DNA of 64,000 bases from Pseudofabraea citricarpa. Taxonomy: Eukaryota; Ascomycota; Leotiomycetes; Helotiales; Dermateaceae. Both the position numbers and the translations under genes were made by a program. The stretch is taken from assembly GCA_029641185.1 (NCBI GenBank), contig JAPWGK010000028.1, forward strand, positions 372,001-436,000, given 5' to 3'. Each line of letters begins with the position of its first letter. The first letter of the stretch is position 1. Of the stretch, positions 11,158 to 23,988 are shown piece after piece. Below the pieces are notes generated by a model. It ran no database searches, was not told where the DNA came from, and saw only the letters and a list, made by a program, of their open reading frames with translations.

Positions 11158-12590
11158 ACTCGTTATGTAATTTTTGGGTCTTCCATAGCTAGGAGATTGC
11201 ACCACAGGCGGGTTAGTTGAAAGGTCCTGAAATAACATTCCCTTTTATATATGATCCTCTGGTGTTATAATCTGATGAGAAGACATGACTCCGTTAATAT
11301 GTTAAATTATACACATGACAAAAGGATCAAAGCCCAGAGTGAACCGACTGGCAATTTTCCACCATTTACGGAGAAGGTTCCAGACCCAGGGTTGAGATAC
11401 CTCGACCTCCAAGTAGGGGATTATGTAGATGAAGAGGAAATTCTTCCTTCATAAGATTCTTACTTCATGTCGGGTTAATAGCCCACTAACTCTTTCAACA
11501 AGTTGTTGCAAATACTTTTCTACTCAAAGGACCAAAACCTCCTGATATAGAACGCCCGGCAAAGAAATTAATAAGATTCCTTTGAAAGGATTCCGGCAGC
11601 GAAAGACTCAGAACTCAATAACATATGATTTGAATCTGAGGTCCGATATCTTAGAACTCTCCAAACTCAAGCTTAGACTCCACCAATTCCTTTCCTGATA
11701 GGCGGACTAACCCCTTCACATCGAGGCTTTCGTCTGAATTACTGCTTCGAGACTCAAACATTCGTATACAGAACAAGTAATCAGCATCATTTTCATTTAC
11801 TCGATACATTCTCTAAATTGGTTCACAGTCAAAACTGTTTTATTTTTGATACAGTCACCAGCTTTCTTTCACATTGCTCCGCCGAGTTTTGGCGATTCGG
11901 GGGTTGCGCATCCGGTTTCCCCGACTAGGGGAAAGCACAACGACAGATGAAATAAAAGCGATGCCAATGATTATCAGGGCAAGCAAACAGCAATGTGGGA
12001 AGTACAAAAATTGGGTTCTATTCAAGACGATATAAAAACAAGAGAATCCGAAATGCTCAAGGGATCTCAGAAGGTACAGTTAAGCGAGCACAATGTTTAG
12101 ATGTAATGAATAATATATGAGCCAGGAGAGCCATTGTATTATCGAATAATCGGGCATATTCGAGAGATCCGAATGGTGTATATTGCCTAGCATTTATTTT
12201 GATGATAAGGCTAATAAAGGCCCTTGAGATATTCTTGCTAAATCTTCGAGGACTCGGCAGACATTGAATTCTACTATTCACACGACCATATTTTAAGATC
12301 GACACCTCGCTTCTCGGACCGCCTGCCTGAATAAATCTCGACAAAACAACCTGCTGAAAACAACCTTCCAAAGGTACACACGACAAAGCGCAACAAGCGC
12401 AAGAGTGACAAAGAGCACATTTTGGCTTTTCCATCTTTGTTGTCTTTAGCTATATAAGGATGGCAGATCTTGAGGTAATCAGCCCATCTCTAAGCAGCAT
12501 TTGCAGTTCATACTACTCTACATCCCACTTTCATACATTATATAACTACCCTCTGTGAAGAACCGTCTCAAAATTGAGAATCTTTCAGCT
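11158..12590. other. AT-rich intergenic region
   Basis: No supported gene. An open frame at 11251-11454 (GTG/ATG-poor, 67 codons, ending DYVDEEEILPS) has no recognisable family. A TATA-like element lies at 12451-12458, ahead of the next gene. Confidence 0.5.
12451..12458 (+). promoter_or_regulatory. Putative TATA element
   Basis: TATATAAG lies 140 bp upstream of the ATG at 12591, in a sensible position for a core promoter with a roughly 100-nt leader. Sequence match only. Confidence 0.4.
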
Positions 12591-13552
12591 ATGAAGCCTC
12601 GTGGTACTGGTTCGGCGAAGAACGATAAGTTGTCCGGAAACGATCTGTGGGCGAATAAACATGTTTTGAGCGACCTAGATGTCTATGAGCTGATTAAGCA
12701 CACAAATTTTGAGGATAAGGACTCAATCTGGAAGATGCGAATGAATATTTGGAAAGGGGGGGAACGCATTCCATTTGGCGCCCAATTGAATTTGCTAACT
12801 AGATATTGGGGGGAAGTCCAAGATCAGGTTAAAGACGAAAACCCAAGAATGATCCTGCTAGGTTCCATCGAACTCGTCGATGAGCCGTACGGCCTAGGTG
12901 ATTTTATGAGTCTTTCTCGCCAGATCGGTTATTCTCTTTTCGCATCTGCGGAGAAAAACCCATCGTTGTACCTCATCCATACACCAATTTTGTATACTAG
13001 TGAACATGGTCCACGCGACAACCCTCTCCCAAAGAACAACAAGGAGCGATATCGAGTCAAAACCTCCATCGACAGACTATGCAAGTTCTACAGTGGATTT
13101 GTGGACCCATCGGAGTGCAATATAAAAGTGATTCGAGAGGAGGGAAAACCACCGACAAAGAATATTGAGTAAGTCTGGATTCTCTTCTGTTACTCACTAC
13201 CATCAGCAAGCTAATCCAATCCCACAGATTCTTGGAGACTGGAATATCCGAGGATGAAGAATTCAAGGACGAAGAATCCGAGGACGAAGAATCCGAGGGT
13301 GAAGAATCCAAGGCTGAAGAATCTAAGGATGAATTCACGTCGGCCTTGCTACATGCTTCTTTGGGTGACAAACCCAATGTAGAAGTGACAATACATTTTG
13401 ACGGCGAACCCAGCACGAAACTCGAAGGTTCGTTAGAAGATAACGTGTTTATCAACTCCCTCGTCCGTAGACTCAAAGAGCTCCGGGACAGCGCTAGCGT
13501 CGGTGCGAAGGGACGGAAGGCGACAATTCAGTTTGGGGTCATTGATAATTAG
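12591..13552 (+). CDS. Hypothetical protein with acidic Glu/Asp/Ser repeat
   Basis: Two exons, 12591-13168 and 13228-13552, give 300 aa. The donor GTAAGT follows a split GA-A codon, the branch site is GCTAATCC and the acceptor CCCACAG. The longer open frame upstream begins at GTG 12555, so I use ATG 12591. The N-terminal about 190 aa look globular (GGERIPFGAQLNLLTRYWGE; PSLYLIHTPILYTSEH) but I recognise no domain. The start of exon 2 encodes a tandem acidic tract of EDEES/EGEES-like units, made from near-identical GAAGAATCC-type DNA repeats. The C-terminus (KPNVEVTIHFDGEPSTKLEG) is again ordered-looking. No function is assigned. Confidence 0.6.
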
Positions 13553-14962
13553 GATAATTCGGGACTGTATTCGCACTGATAGTTGGTAGTGGCTCTGGTG
13601 CTGGAGTAAATGCAAGGGAATCAGGAACAGCACTTTCTTTGGTTTATTCAGTATGCAATTAGTAGTAGCCTTTCAAAATGAATAAGAAGATTTTATTTGT
13701 CTGCTGTAATCAATCTCCTCGTGTGATTTTGCACCTCGAGTGTGGTCTTACATAGACAAGCCAAATACCCAAGGAGAAAGTCTCTTGAGTCGTTCCAGGG
13801 CGACACTCGAACTTTGTACCATGGAACTCCCCTCCAATTGGCACGGTGAATCAATGGTCCAGGTATGACGGGAAGTGTGACTTGGATGAGGTGAAGATGT
13901 GAGCTCAGTCAACAATTAGAGAAAACAGCTTTCCACCGCTGCTTCTGCTACGGCTTAACACCTAATGATCAATAGAGCACCGAGCTGATTTTCGAAACCC
14001 AAAGCATGCTAGCGCAGTGAAAGTTCATCAAATACGAGCTACATTGGTGTGGTAGCCTTGAGATACTGACTGATAATCAATGTGAAGCTATCGGAATCGT
14101 GGTAGCCCATAGATCAGATGCAACTCTTAAATAGAGGATTGACAGTCAGCCAGTACATCATGTTTTCCCGAGTCAATTAAGTCAAGCGCTGCCACTCACC
14201 TTGCAACCGCCGGCCTCATTTTTGAATCAAAGATGACCACTTTCATAGAAAAGCGTGATTATTGATCAAAACTTTCTTAATATACCCAAGATTAGCGTTT
14301 CATATCTAATAAGTTTGGTAATACAGCATACTCACAACAACTGTGGGTTTCTGTAACTGCAAGCATGAGAACGGGACATAAAATGACGTCAAGTTTCACA
14401 AAATATGCAGCTTCAGTAGTTTTAATTAGCATAGTAGCGAGGAATCACCACTTCCATCTTGTAATGACGTTTGTTCTTAGCTTAATCATTCACTAGCAAG
14501 AAAGTGGGCAAGAAAAAGATAATTGTTCAAGCGAAGGAGAGCGAACAAGATTCTGCAGCTCTTTGGCGATAGCATGGTTGGTTGATCTGGCTATTCTAAC
14601 AGATTCTAATTATGTGCAGTTCAATCTTAGAAATGCTTTGCATGTAGACTTAGTTATCAAAACTTCGACTTAAAGCCCGGAAATCCCAGTGCCGATTTAT
14701 GATAATAACCTTGTGAGAGTAAGAATGGAAACATTCTACAGCATGACACGGTTTGGCAGCTTTGTCTTTCAGAAGTGCAACAGCTCTTTACGATGTAATA
14801 CTTGGAATTATAGGGAAATAAATTTCGGCAAAACCTTGTATATTTCTATTGCCTCTGCACCCTACAAAGCTTTTCCTTTCAACATCGCCGCCTCTCCCCT
14901 TCTATTCTATACGCACCACTTCTTTTCAGTTTATGGTCCATGCACCATCAGAAACCCCACAC
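13553..14962. other. AT-rich intergenic region
   Basis: No open frame with protein character and no RNA gene recognised. It separates the acidic-repeat gene and the convergent small secreted protein gene. Confidence 0.5.
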
Positions 14963-15365
14963 TTAAAAAGCAAGGCAAGAGCCTGAAACTTGGGTCTGAG
15001 GAGGGCCAACATCGACAGTCTGCGCCCCAACCACGACAGTATCACTGCCATCAATACCGTAGAATGAACAAGTCGCGCCACCAAGAGATTGGATCTTGGA
15101 TACACTCAGCGGGTTATCTGGAATATTTCGTGATTAGTGTTGATGTTGGGAAAAGACAGGGAGGGAGAGGTTTACAGATGTAGAAGAGCGTTCCGTCGGC
15201 GGGGACAGAGAGATAATATGAGGCATCGGCGGCGCCGTAGAAGGTGATCTGGGCTTGGAATTGACGGGCTTCGGCTTGTGCTTGTGCTGGTGCTGGGGCC
15301 GGAGCTGCTTGAGTGAGCCCGGCGAGGACGGCGAGGATGGTGGAGGTGATGGCGAAGGTCTTCAT
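14963..15365 (-). CDS. Small secreted protein, 114 aa
   Basis: Exons 15176-15365 and 14963-15117 with a 58-nt intron (GTAAAC at the donor, CACTAATCA branch site, CCAG at the acceptor). The first about 20 aa form a clear signal peptide (MKTFAITSTILAVLAGLTQA), followed by an Ala/Pro/Gln-rich linker. The mature part has AQITFYGAADASYYLSVP, then exon 2 with GGATCSFYGIDGSDTVVVGA and a C-terminal Cys near the end, so a single disulfide is possible. The pattern (FYGAADASY, VDVGPPQTQ) resembles, from memory, a widespread Pezizomycotina secreted family without known function. It could be an effector or a cell-wall-associated protein; nothing in the sequence decides this. Confidence 0.8.
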
Positions 15366-16743
15366 TTTGAGAAGTTGGTTTGTGGGTGGTGTTTATGGTG
15401 TTGGTGGTTCTTTGGATAAGAAGAGGAAATTTGATATGAATAGAAGAATAATGGAAGTGCTGTTGATTGATGGTGATGATAGGGATAGGAAAAAGGAAGA
15501 ATCAAGCTCAACTTATACTTTTTTCTTTCCCTTCTCCTCCTCCTCGTACTTACCTCACACCATATCAGCCATCATAAGACAGGCGACAGAAAAAGAAAAG
15601 ACAAGAAAAGAATCAGCTCATCAAGCCCTCACTCGTATAAGCCCAAACCTTCTAATCAGCGCGCATCGTCAAATAAAAAAGAAGCGAGGAGAAAGAAAAA
15701 GGATATTTGCGTAACGGCACTCGAGACACTGAACTCGCGTGACCGACTACGCACCAGCTGTAAACGTCCATCCGTATCCCACACGGCCAAAATGAGACCG
15801 GATACCTCGCGGGGAACTCACTTGGGCGTATTACTATTACCCCATGTTTTCACCCCATTTGCTGAGTCTGACCTGTGTTTTCCTCCACATTTGGGCTTTT
15901 TCCTTTTTGGTCTCTGGGCTGCGATGCAAGGAGATCGATCATTCATCAGCCTTCGAGTCAGCCTCAGCTCTTTTTCTGTCTGCTCAGCCTTAACCTTAGC
16001 TTGAGTCCGTTTTGGAGTCGTGGAGAGGAGGGGAGAGGAGATCTTAAGCGAGGTGTGGATGACAATTATGACATGCAGAAACAAAGCTTTTGATTTCAGC
16101 ACCAATTCTTAGATCGGCTGCTGAGAGGCTTATTTTTGAATCTCGAGATTTTAACTGGACTTCGAAAAGTCTTTGCTCCCGTCAGCTTGTACGGATCTAT
16201 TCTTTATGTGGCCGGGGCCATCTTGACCATTTGAAACTCCCACTGGCGATTCCCGTTTTTTTTTCTTGTCTAGGTTGTGGCTCTGCTTGGCTGAAAATAA
16301 GCTTAGTATGCTTGGTTGTGGCGTCATTTGGGTGTATATTTATTTGTTCGCCTGATTTCGTGTCTGGCCGAGAGCAAGCTAGCAGCCTGTACCGCGATTA
16401 CATAGATTGTTATTTTTAGAAACAATCAGCGCTGTCATCATTAGCATCGTGAAAGCTTCTCAGACATTCGTGTAACAATACCATGAGATGGATTTCAATT
16501 ATTTCTTTCAAATGCATGGTCTCACAGAGATCTCGTATTGTATTTGATTTCTCTGCATTCGATACACTTGATTTCCAGCCATCGCAAGAAAAAGTAACAA
16601 TAAACAGACTGTAAACAGGCGTGACAGCAAGCAACCGCAAACCTAAGCCTTTGGCTCAAATATGTTCCAGAGTAATGATACAAAAGTAGATACGTACTAG
16701 CAATCGCAAGTTCATAATTCATCCCACCCACAAATCAACGAAT
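15366..16743. other. Intergenic region, no supported gene
   Basis: Promoter side of the secreted-protein gene, including a pyrimidine-rich stretch near 15520-15545, and the 3' side of the purine permease. No coding signal was found. Confidence 0.5.
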
Positions 16744-18794
16744 TCATGCTCTTGGCTCCAACACGCGAACTCTGTCTGGCACGGAAACGGCGACCATCTC
16801 TTTCTCCCTCGGGGGAGGGTTCTCATCAACAGAGCCAACCTCAAATACGTCATCGATCGGATGGTCCCAGAACCTTCCACGGTTTTGCACAATTCGGACA
16901 AACCACGGTGCAGGACCACCGTGTGGTTTGTAAGACCAGTACTCAGCTGCATCAGCATCGGGTGGTTGGATTTTACCTCGAGTAATGATTCGCGTAAGTG
17001 CAATAGCTGAATTAAGCATGAAATAAATCATCAGTCCGGCAATTAATCCGTATGCTGCCGAGTAAGTGAAGGGCATACACACGATGGTGACGAAGGCCGG
17101 TATGGCATCTCCGATATATGCCCAGTTTACCATGACCACTTGTCGCATCATGAGACAACCGACGAGGACTAGTGTACATCCTGTTGCCCAAGGAGGAATG
17201 GAAGCAAAAATCGGAGCGAAAAAGATGGAGATCAGAAAACAAACTCCTGTGGTGATAGCAGTAAGACCTGTCCTTCCACCCTCGGTAATTCCTGCGCCTG
17301 ATTCAATAAAGGCAGTGACTGGAGAACAACCGAAAACCGCACCGACTGAAATGGTGAGCGCATCTACGCAATAAGCAATCGTGGAACGAGGAAAGTCGCC
17401 TGTCTCGGGATCAACAACACCAGAAAATCGAGCCATACTGTACAGCGTGGCAGTACAGTCGATAATATCGATATACAGGAATGTGAACAATGCCAGCGCA
17501 AAGCTTGATCCTGCTTTGGACACATCCCATTCTTGGACGGCGAGGGTATTGGAGATGGGATGAAAGGCGACAACCTTCTTGAAGAATTCAAACCTATTAT
17601 TTCCAGCTTCGTCGCGAGGGAAATAGGTGAAAGTAGTATCCCGACTTTGACAAGTCAGCGTTTATCGTCAAGTCTTCCAATGTTTACTCACGGCCAAGAT
17701 AAAATAGAGACGACAGAAATGCCAATGATTATTGCACACTTGACTCTGTACGCCATAAGATAGGCAGTCAGAACACCGCCACACATAATGCCAATCCACA
17801 TCTATTCGTGTTAGTAGAGATCATAAATGGTTTTGAGGGTACTAACAGTAGGATTTTGCATTCTGTGGCTTGCGCAGTTTCCATTGCTGTCGCGATATTG
17901 TGGGGGACAACCACCGAGATCAGTTGGAGTAACTGCTGAACCTGTGATTGCTCCAATACCTGCAGAGTACGACAGTCCTGTCTCAGTGAGGAACAATCCA
18001 ATGCCAACACCGCTAGCTACTTTAATGGACGCTGGAATAATCTTAACCAGCCATTGCCGCATGCCAATCAGAGAGAGGAACACGAATATGAAGCCTTCAA
18101 CAAAGACAGCCATCAAGGCCATTTGGTATGACACAGGTCCAGTGCCATGGAAGCCGACTACTTGATAGGTGAAGTAGGCATTTAATCCCATACCAGGACT
18201 ACGAAAGGGTCAGGATATCCAATAACAAGGAAGTGGCAGTCTTACGCAAGTGCGACTGGTAAATTTGTGAAGAAGCCAAAGGCCATAGAGCCAACACCAG
18301 CAACAGCAGCAGTTGCTGTGATCAGATCACGATTGATGCCTTTTTATATTAATAGGAATACTTGCAAGTGATTGAGCAAGCCTACCAATCAAGCATTGAT
18401 TATAATCATTATCATTACTACATGTTGGGTCTGTAGTGCTCGTGCATACACAAGTGCCACCACTCTCAGTCAACACTGAAGCCTGTAGATGTTAGCAAAA
18501 CGAAGGTGGATGGGAGTGCAAGTATGGATGAACAAAGGCTTGTGACTGAAGCACATACATTGACAGCTATGATATATGCCATAGTAAAGAACGTGGTGAT
18601 GCCGGCTCTTATCTCGGTCAGGAACTTGGAATTCGGCCTTTCCTTCTCCTAATGCACATGTTAGCAAGGACATGCCAGCCGTCTAATCTTAATAAACTTG
18701 CATGGCCTGAACCTTCAAGTCGAAAAACCCGCCCAAAGGTTGATGTGGAAATGCTCTTGTCGATGCCATTGATGTATTCACGGAGGGAGACCAT
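16744..18794 (-). CDS. AzgA-type purine (adenine/guanine/hypoxanthine) permease
   Basis: NCS2/AzgA-family proton symporter for purine bases in the plasma membrane. Seven exons (18702-18794, 18559-18648, 18386-18482, 18246-18339, 17847-18198, 17692-17801, 16744-17644) give 578 aa, and all phases agree. Family hallmarks are FLTEIRAGITTFFTMAYIIA at the N-terminus, VALAPGMGLNAYFTYQVVGF, the substrate-region segment FGCSPVTAFIESGAGITEGG, and the C-terminal KPHGGPAPWFVRI. About 12-14 membrane segments are visible. The first intron begins GCAAGT, a GC-AG donor; the other introns are GT-AG. HGATAR motifs just upstream fit nitrogen control. Exact substrate specificity cannot be read from sequence. Confidence 0.93.
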
Positions 18795-18846
18795 GGCTGT
18801 GAGAAATAAATTGCAGAAGCAAAGAACGAGTGGCAGAGGGCAATGA

Positions 18847-18880
18847 TGATAACTGAAGGGAGGGACTGCTGAGGAGATAG
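18847..18880 (+). promoter_or_regulatory. Possible AreA-type GATA sites upstream of the purine permease
   Basis: TGATAA at 18847-18852 and AGATAG at 18875-18880 lie within 90 bp of the permease start. Fungal purine permeases are known to be under GATA-factor nitrogen control. Such hexamers are common by chance, so this is suggestive only. Confidence 0.3.
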
Positions 18881-20748
18881 CAGGGAAAACATGGTATTCT
18901 CATGGTCTAGGCCAGATTAAACAACGTGGTCATGACCCAACTGGGCTTGCCAGGGGAAAGGGGAAGACTAGGAGAGTAGTTTCGGGGAGGACTCGGGCCA
19001 ACCTCCAGCTAACCAATCGATCAACGCTCTCAACCCGGTAGAGACTGCCGTGGTAGGAGGAGGGGAGCTCCTCATCTGATGTATGCCAACTGCTTCGGTA
19101 AGACAGTCACATTGGACGATTTCCAGAAGGTAGCGGCTGTGCTCATGTAGCCGTCCGAACTTGGTACGCAGTCCGTGTAACAAGAGGAAAGGTACCGCAT
19201 CGATAGTCCAGGACCAAGAAGATGCTGTGCCATCGTCGTGTGCAGATGCATCTCGCCACCAACAGCAGGTGCAGTGCTTGCGTTTTTCCCTTCGCAACAA
19301 TTCCTCGTTTTCCATCCGCCATCTGTCCACATTCCGGTCATGATGTCGTTGGATTGGTCTATTCCAAATGCGTTGCAGGAATAGGCGAAGATTCAAATTG
19401 CGGTGAGTTGGAATATGATAGATGGTTGATGGTCGAAGCATAAAACAAATGAGCTGCAGGCTGGAGGCGAGTGGCGCCTCTCCCCTCACATGATGGTGCG
19501 ATGGTGAGTGGTCGGCGATCCTCCCGTGGGGTTGGCCTGAGATGGTTGGCAATTTGCAAATGACAGAAATGACAGAAATATGCGTGGTGGGTGCAGGTTT
19601 GTGCGATGTGCTGGGTAAGCGAGCAGATCGACCCGAGTTCAAAGGGTCAAGGCAATTGGGGGGTCGAGGATAGATTGCGGTTTGGAAGACATTTGGGTCC
19701 GTGAGCCGGCGCGGGGTCAGAAGGGGGGCGGGGGCTGTTAGCTGTGATTGTTGGTTGACGGGTCTTTATGGTAGATGTTGGAGATGGAAGAGGATGAGGA
19801 TGAGGATGATGATGATGATGATGATGATGTTGGAAGGAAGGAGGTGTGCTTTTTAGCGAGCACTGTTGCCACACCTTTGCCGTAGAACTAGACCTACCTA
19901 AGGTAGCGACCATCGCCTGCCGTATCCCCGTTCCTGGGGACACTTGGTACCGTCACTAATCTCATTATACTCACTACTGACTGGTGACTACTACTGCTAC
20001 TACTGCTACTACTGCCGTTGAACTGTTGACAACTTCCCACTACCGCCCGGCATGACACGGCCCTGTTCCTGTTGCTGTACCCTGGCCTGGAAATCTCACT
20101 GACACCCAACCCCACTATCTCCAACATCATCGTTTGTGCCCCGACTCCCATACTCCCATCCGCTTCAACATCTGACATCTCGTCTTTTCTGCGCAGATCG
20201 AGCCTTTGCCTGCATGTTGTCTTTCAATAGTCTGTCGCGGCTGGTGTCAGAGCTTTGGGATGGGGACTGTACCGACAAGTGTTCGGTGCAGCACAGCACA
20301 ACACAACACAACACAGCACAATTCAACTGGAGCCCACGGCAAGATGCAGTCGTGTCCCCTTTTTGCCACCATTACACTAGCACAGCAATCTCCTGGCAAA
20401 TAAATGCCCCGGGGCCGGAGGACGAGGTGGACGATGGTGATGATGGTGTTGTTGATGGAAGTGAGCTTGCTTGCCATCAGCCAGCCAGCCATCCAGCCAG
20501 CATCCCTCAGCCATCAGCCGTCTGTCTCCTTCCTTCCCTCCTGCATGTCTCATTTCGAGAAAGCTTATCGAGTTGCTTCTGCGGACAATCCCCTCGCGTT
20601 TTGTTTTCGAGCATAGGCATACTCCTCCATTTCTACTCCTCCATCCCTCCATCTCAACAGACTAGACTTTGCTGTTGATTGTGCGTTGCGTTGCGTTGCG
20701 TCACACGCCTTCACCCCCTTCACCCCCTTCAGCCCTTCACCAAACAAC
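18881..20748. other. Divergent intergenic region
   Basis: Lies between the divergently transcribed purine permease and the methyltransferase-like gene. A 225-codon minus-strand frame (18968-19642) has no family character and I left it out. A GAT-type microsatellite is at 19790-19829, and AACAC/AGCAC-type short repeats lie around 20290-20320. Confidence 0.5.
19790..19829. repeat. GAGGAT/GAT microsatellite
   Basis: GAGGAT units pass into eight consecutive GAT triplets. Noncoding. Confidence 0.9.
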
Positions 20749-22763
20749 ATGTTTGATGTCTCCTGGAGTGATCCGGAGCGGGAGACGGTCGGTCAGCGCA
20801 AGAGTCGAAAGGAGAAGGAACAAGAAGCAAGTGCTCAGTCCAGTTCGTCGTCGATCCGCAGCTCTAAATCATCCAAGTCTAGTGACTCGACCCGCCAGGC
20901 CACACGCGTGTCGCTGTTGACCTTCCTCAACGGCCACAGGAAGGATGCCGCCGTCAAGAGCCCGTCCAACAGAACAGCCTCGAGGGCCGCGAGGGAGGAG
21001 TCGCAGCGATACTCGACCTACAGTGAGAACACCGACATCTCCACGGCCGACGACGCGACTACGCCACACGCGCCCGAGGATGGCTATTACATGACGGCGC
21101 CGGATACTTGCTCACAGCGCTCACATCACCCTGACGGTACGTATGTCGAGCGAGGTCAATGGCTTTCACTGCTGATGCTATTCAGGCTCCATCTTCTCCA
21201 CCAGAACAGGCCACTCAGTCGCAACTAACACGTCATGGGGGTCCATTCTAGAAACGACAAGAAAGCCAAGTCTAGTACAACCGCTGAGTCCAAAATCATT
21301 CGTAACGCAAACGACAGAGGTGACGGTGTCCTCCACCGAGTGCGACCACCCTGCCGAACAGGTTGCGACCGTGGTGCATATATCCTCGAATGGGAATGGG
21401 AACGATCAAGTGGATGTGAACACAACTCCTACCTTGTAAGCAAACTGCAGAAACTCCCGTATCCTTGCTGATTGGCTAGCTCGACCTCACCCACGCCTTT
21501 TAATGGTGGCCTTCTACATGGCTCTTCCGACACTTTGACAGAGACGGCCGAAGAGGATCTTCTCGAGCCGAGCAACTGGCCCAATTGGCAACCGCCAGAA
21601 TCCTGGAAGCATATAGAGGACGAGCCGACATTATCAGTTCCTATGCTATCACCACCTCCACCACGATCTCCGTTACCGATGCTGCCGCGCCATTCCCTCT
21701 CCTCTTCAACAAAAAAATCTCGTCGGAAGGCGAAGAAAGAAGACGTTGTCATACCTTCGGAGATGTCGCATTTGCAGAAGAGTATCCGAGTGAAAGAGGC
21801 GGCGACACCAAAGATTATGCTAGAGCGGTTGAAGGAAGAATGGATGGTCAATGCCGATGCCTCTGTATACCGTGAATTGGAGTTAGAAAAGCAGCTCTGG
21901 GTTCTGACAGCGCTTAGAGCTTTGAACACGGATGAAGGAGAAGACGAAGTGGTCGACTTTGGTAGCCACAAATCTCCACTACCGGCACAGCCAACAAAGA
22001 TTCTCTCGTTGCACGAAAACCAAGGTAAGAAGAATTTCCGTTGTTTGTGGTTCCAGGCACTAACAAATCAGCTTCGGCCTCATTTCTCTCAGCCCTCAAC
22101 GCAGCCATTGAACTGCACCACCTCTCTACCACACCCTTACAACCAGTATCATTTCCCAACGTGCGCCCCTTGCATGCGCATATGCCCAAGCCGCAATTAC
22201 CATACGCAAGCAACATATTCTCAGCAATCCACTCATTTCCTCTCGCCGGCGGCCTCCTCCCATCAGCATCTGTCCCACCAATGCTGAAAGAGATCTACCG
22301 CACGCTCTCGTCAAGCGGCCGCTTGCACCTAACAATCATCGATCCCTCGCCCTTGCCTGCGACTATGGGACCGCGTCTCCGGAATTGGCTCGACACGCAT
22401 TTGATCACAAACCTAGAGAAACAATTCCGCTGCCTTAACCCATCTCGCTTATTTCCGCTCTGGCTTGCTGAGGCCGGTCTGCGTGCTGAAGGGAGCATCA
22501 TCCGGAACTTGAAGTTCAAAGCAATCATCGTCGAGACTGATGATGTCTGGCGTGTGGGTTGTGGAGGTGAGAGCCATAGTCATGGTGATATGAGGGTTGG
22601 TGAAGAATTGGGCAGCGTGGTGGGCAAGATGCTGTGGCGCGAGATGTGGGGTCCGTGGGTCGAGGGCAAGGAGTGGTGGTGGGAGGACAACGATGTGGTC
22701 GAGGAGTGTGCAAGGATGGGTACTATCTGGGAGTACAATGTCATCGAGGCTGTCAAGGAATGA
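20749..22763 (+). CDS. Methyltransferase-like fungal protein with disordered N-terminus
   Basis: Four exons (20749-21136, 21186-21435, 21480-22024, 22072-22763) give 624 aa with consistent phases. The first about 380 aa are Ser/Thr/Pro-rich and look disordered. The C-terminal about 240 aa resemble the second half of class-I SAM-dependent methyltransferases: PYASNIFSAIHSFPL, then VPPMLKEIYRTLSSSGRLHL followed by TIIDPSP, as in the post-motif strands. The C-terminal signature is WWWEDNDVVEECARMGTIWE. I see no clear glycine-rich motif I (the SAM loop), so activity is uncertain. The family is common and uncharacterised in Pezizomycotina. The start ATG follows a run of CACCCCCTT repeats. Confidence 0.75.
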
Positions 22764-23988
22764 GATGATTTGCTTTGTTGGTAGGTGTTTTCTTGTTTCT
22801 TAAAGGGGTTGTGGGTCAATAGGTCTTATGATGGTGGGAAAGGCAAGGCAGGGCAGGCATACACGAGTATTATCTCGACATGTTTTTGGGATATGCGATT
22901 ACCATTCTTGGCTGTTTTCTTTCTTACTCTTTTTCTTCCTCTTCTTTTCTTTCCAACGGCAAACCTTTTAGGACTTTTACTTTATACTACTGTAGAACAA
23001 GGCGAAAGATGCAACCTCTATTTCTCCTCTTGCCTTACTTCCAACGGCCGATCTTAGTTATACAATAATACCATTTTCGAAGTCTCGCTCCGTCAGCTTA
23101 ACTGCCAGGATAAACCCGGTGTTTTTGAGATTCTGTAAGAAAAACCATGAGTTCAATTACGAGTATCGAGATATAACTACTTGTAATGCTTGATTGGATC
23201 CTCATCTAATCCAACCACGTCACGTCATCACATCATCGCGTCATGTGGATGCTTCTCTATATCTCAAAACACATCCCTTCCGCGTCCGACCCTTCAGCCG
23301 CGCGCAATATAAAAAAACACCCAAGCCTAGGTACGGTTTATATACTTCTGAGACACGTATATATCATACTTTGTCAGTGCTATCCTTAAATCGATGATTC
23401 ATTGCCGCCTTACCGTTCTGTCCCGGTCTTGAGCTCGGTCTCGCAAAGACCTCTTTCCTCTCCCTTTCCTTATTCCGATTCTGTTTGTTGCGCACAAGAG
23501 ATTGTCTTTTTATTTTTTTTTTGGTTTGTGGTTTGTTTTGGTCTATCTTGCTCGCTAAACCGAGCTATGTCGGTGGCTGGTAGCTGGATGGTTCATGCGA
23601 GGCGGGAAACCAAACAACGACAACGACGGGAAAGACGGGAGGAAACGGCGTAGCAGTGTAACGAAACGAAAGGGAAGGTGCTCTGTACCCCGAAAGGTAG
23701 AAGGGAAGGTAACGCGCGCGTGTACAGGAGGTGTTACAAAGCTCATGTCTCAATCTAGACAGATGGTTCTTAGGAGCCACGAGTCTTAGGAAATCTCTCT
23801 TGGGTGAGACATCTGCGTCCAAATCCCCAAATGGGTGTTTTCGATTTTCCTTTTGGGGGAGTAGTAATGAGAGCAACGAGAATTATTACTATGGAGTCTA
23901 GCTGACGAATGTGTTGCAAGATGAAATTACCAATTTAGGAGAATAGATGCAAGTCTTGCGTGACGACGAATTATCCTTTCCGACGCTT
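22764..23988. other. Convergent intergenic region
   Basis: 3' flanks of the methyltransferase-like gene and the convergent P450 gene. It contains T-rich tracts (about 22920-22960 and 23505-23525) and no supported gene. Confidence 0.5.

Noticed and set aside
18968..19642. 225-codon minus-strand open frame
   Set aside because: No domain or splice partners and low-complexity composition; it lies in the permease promoter region.
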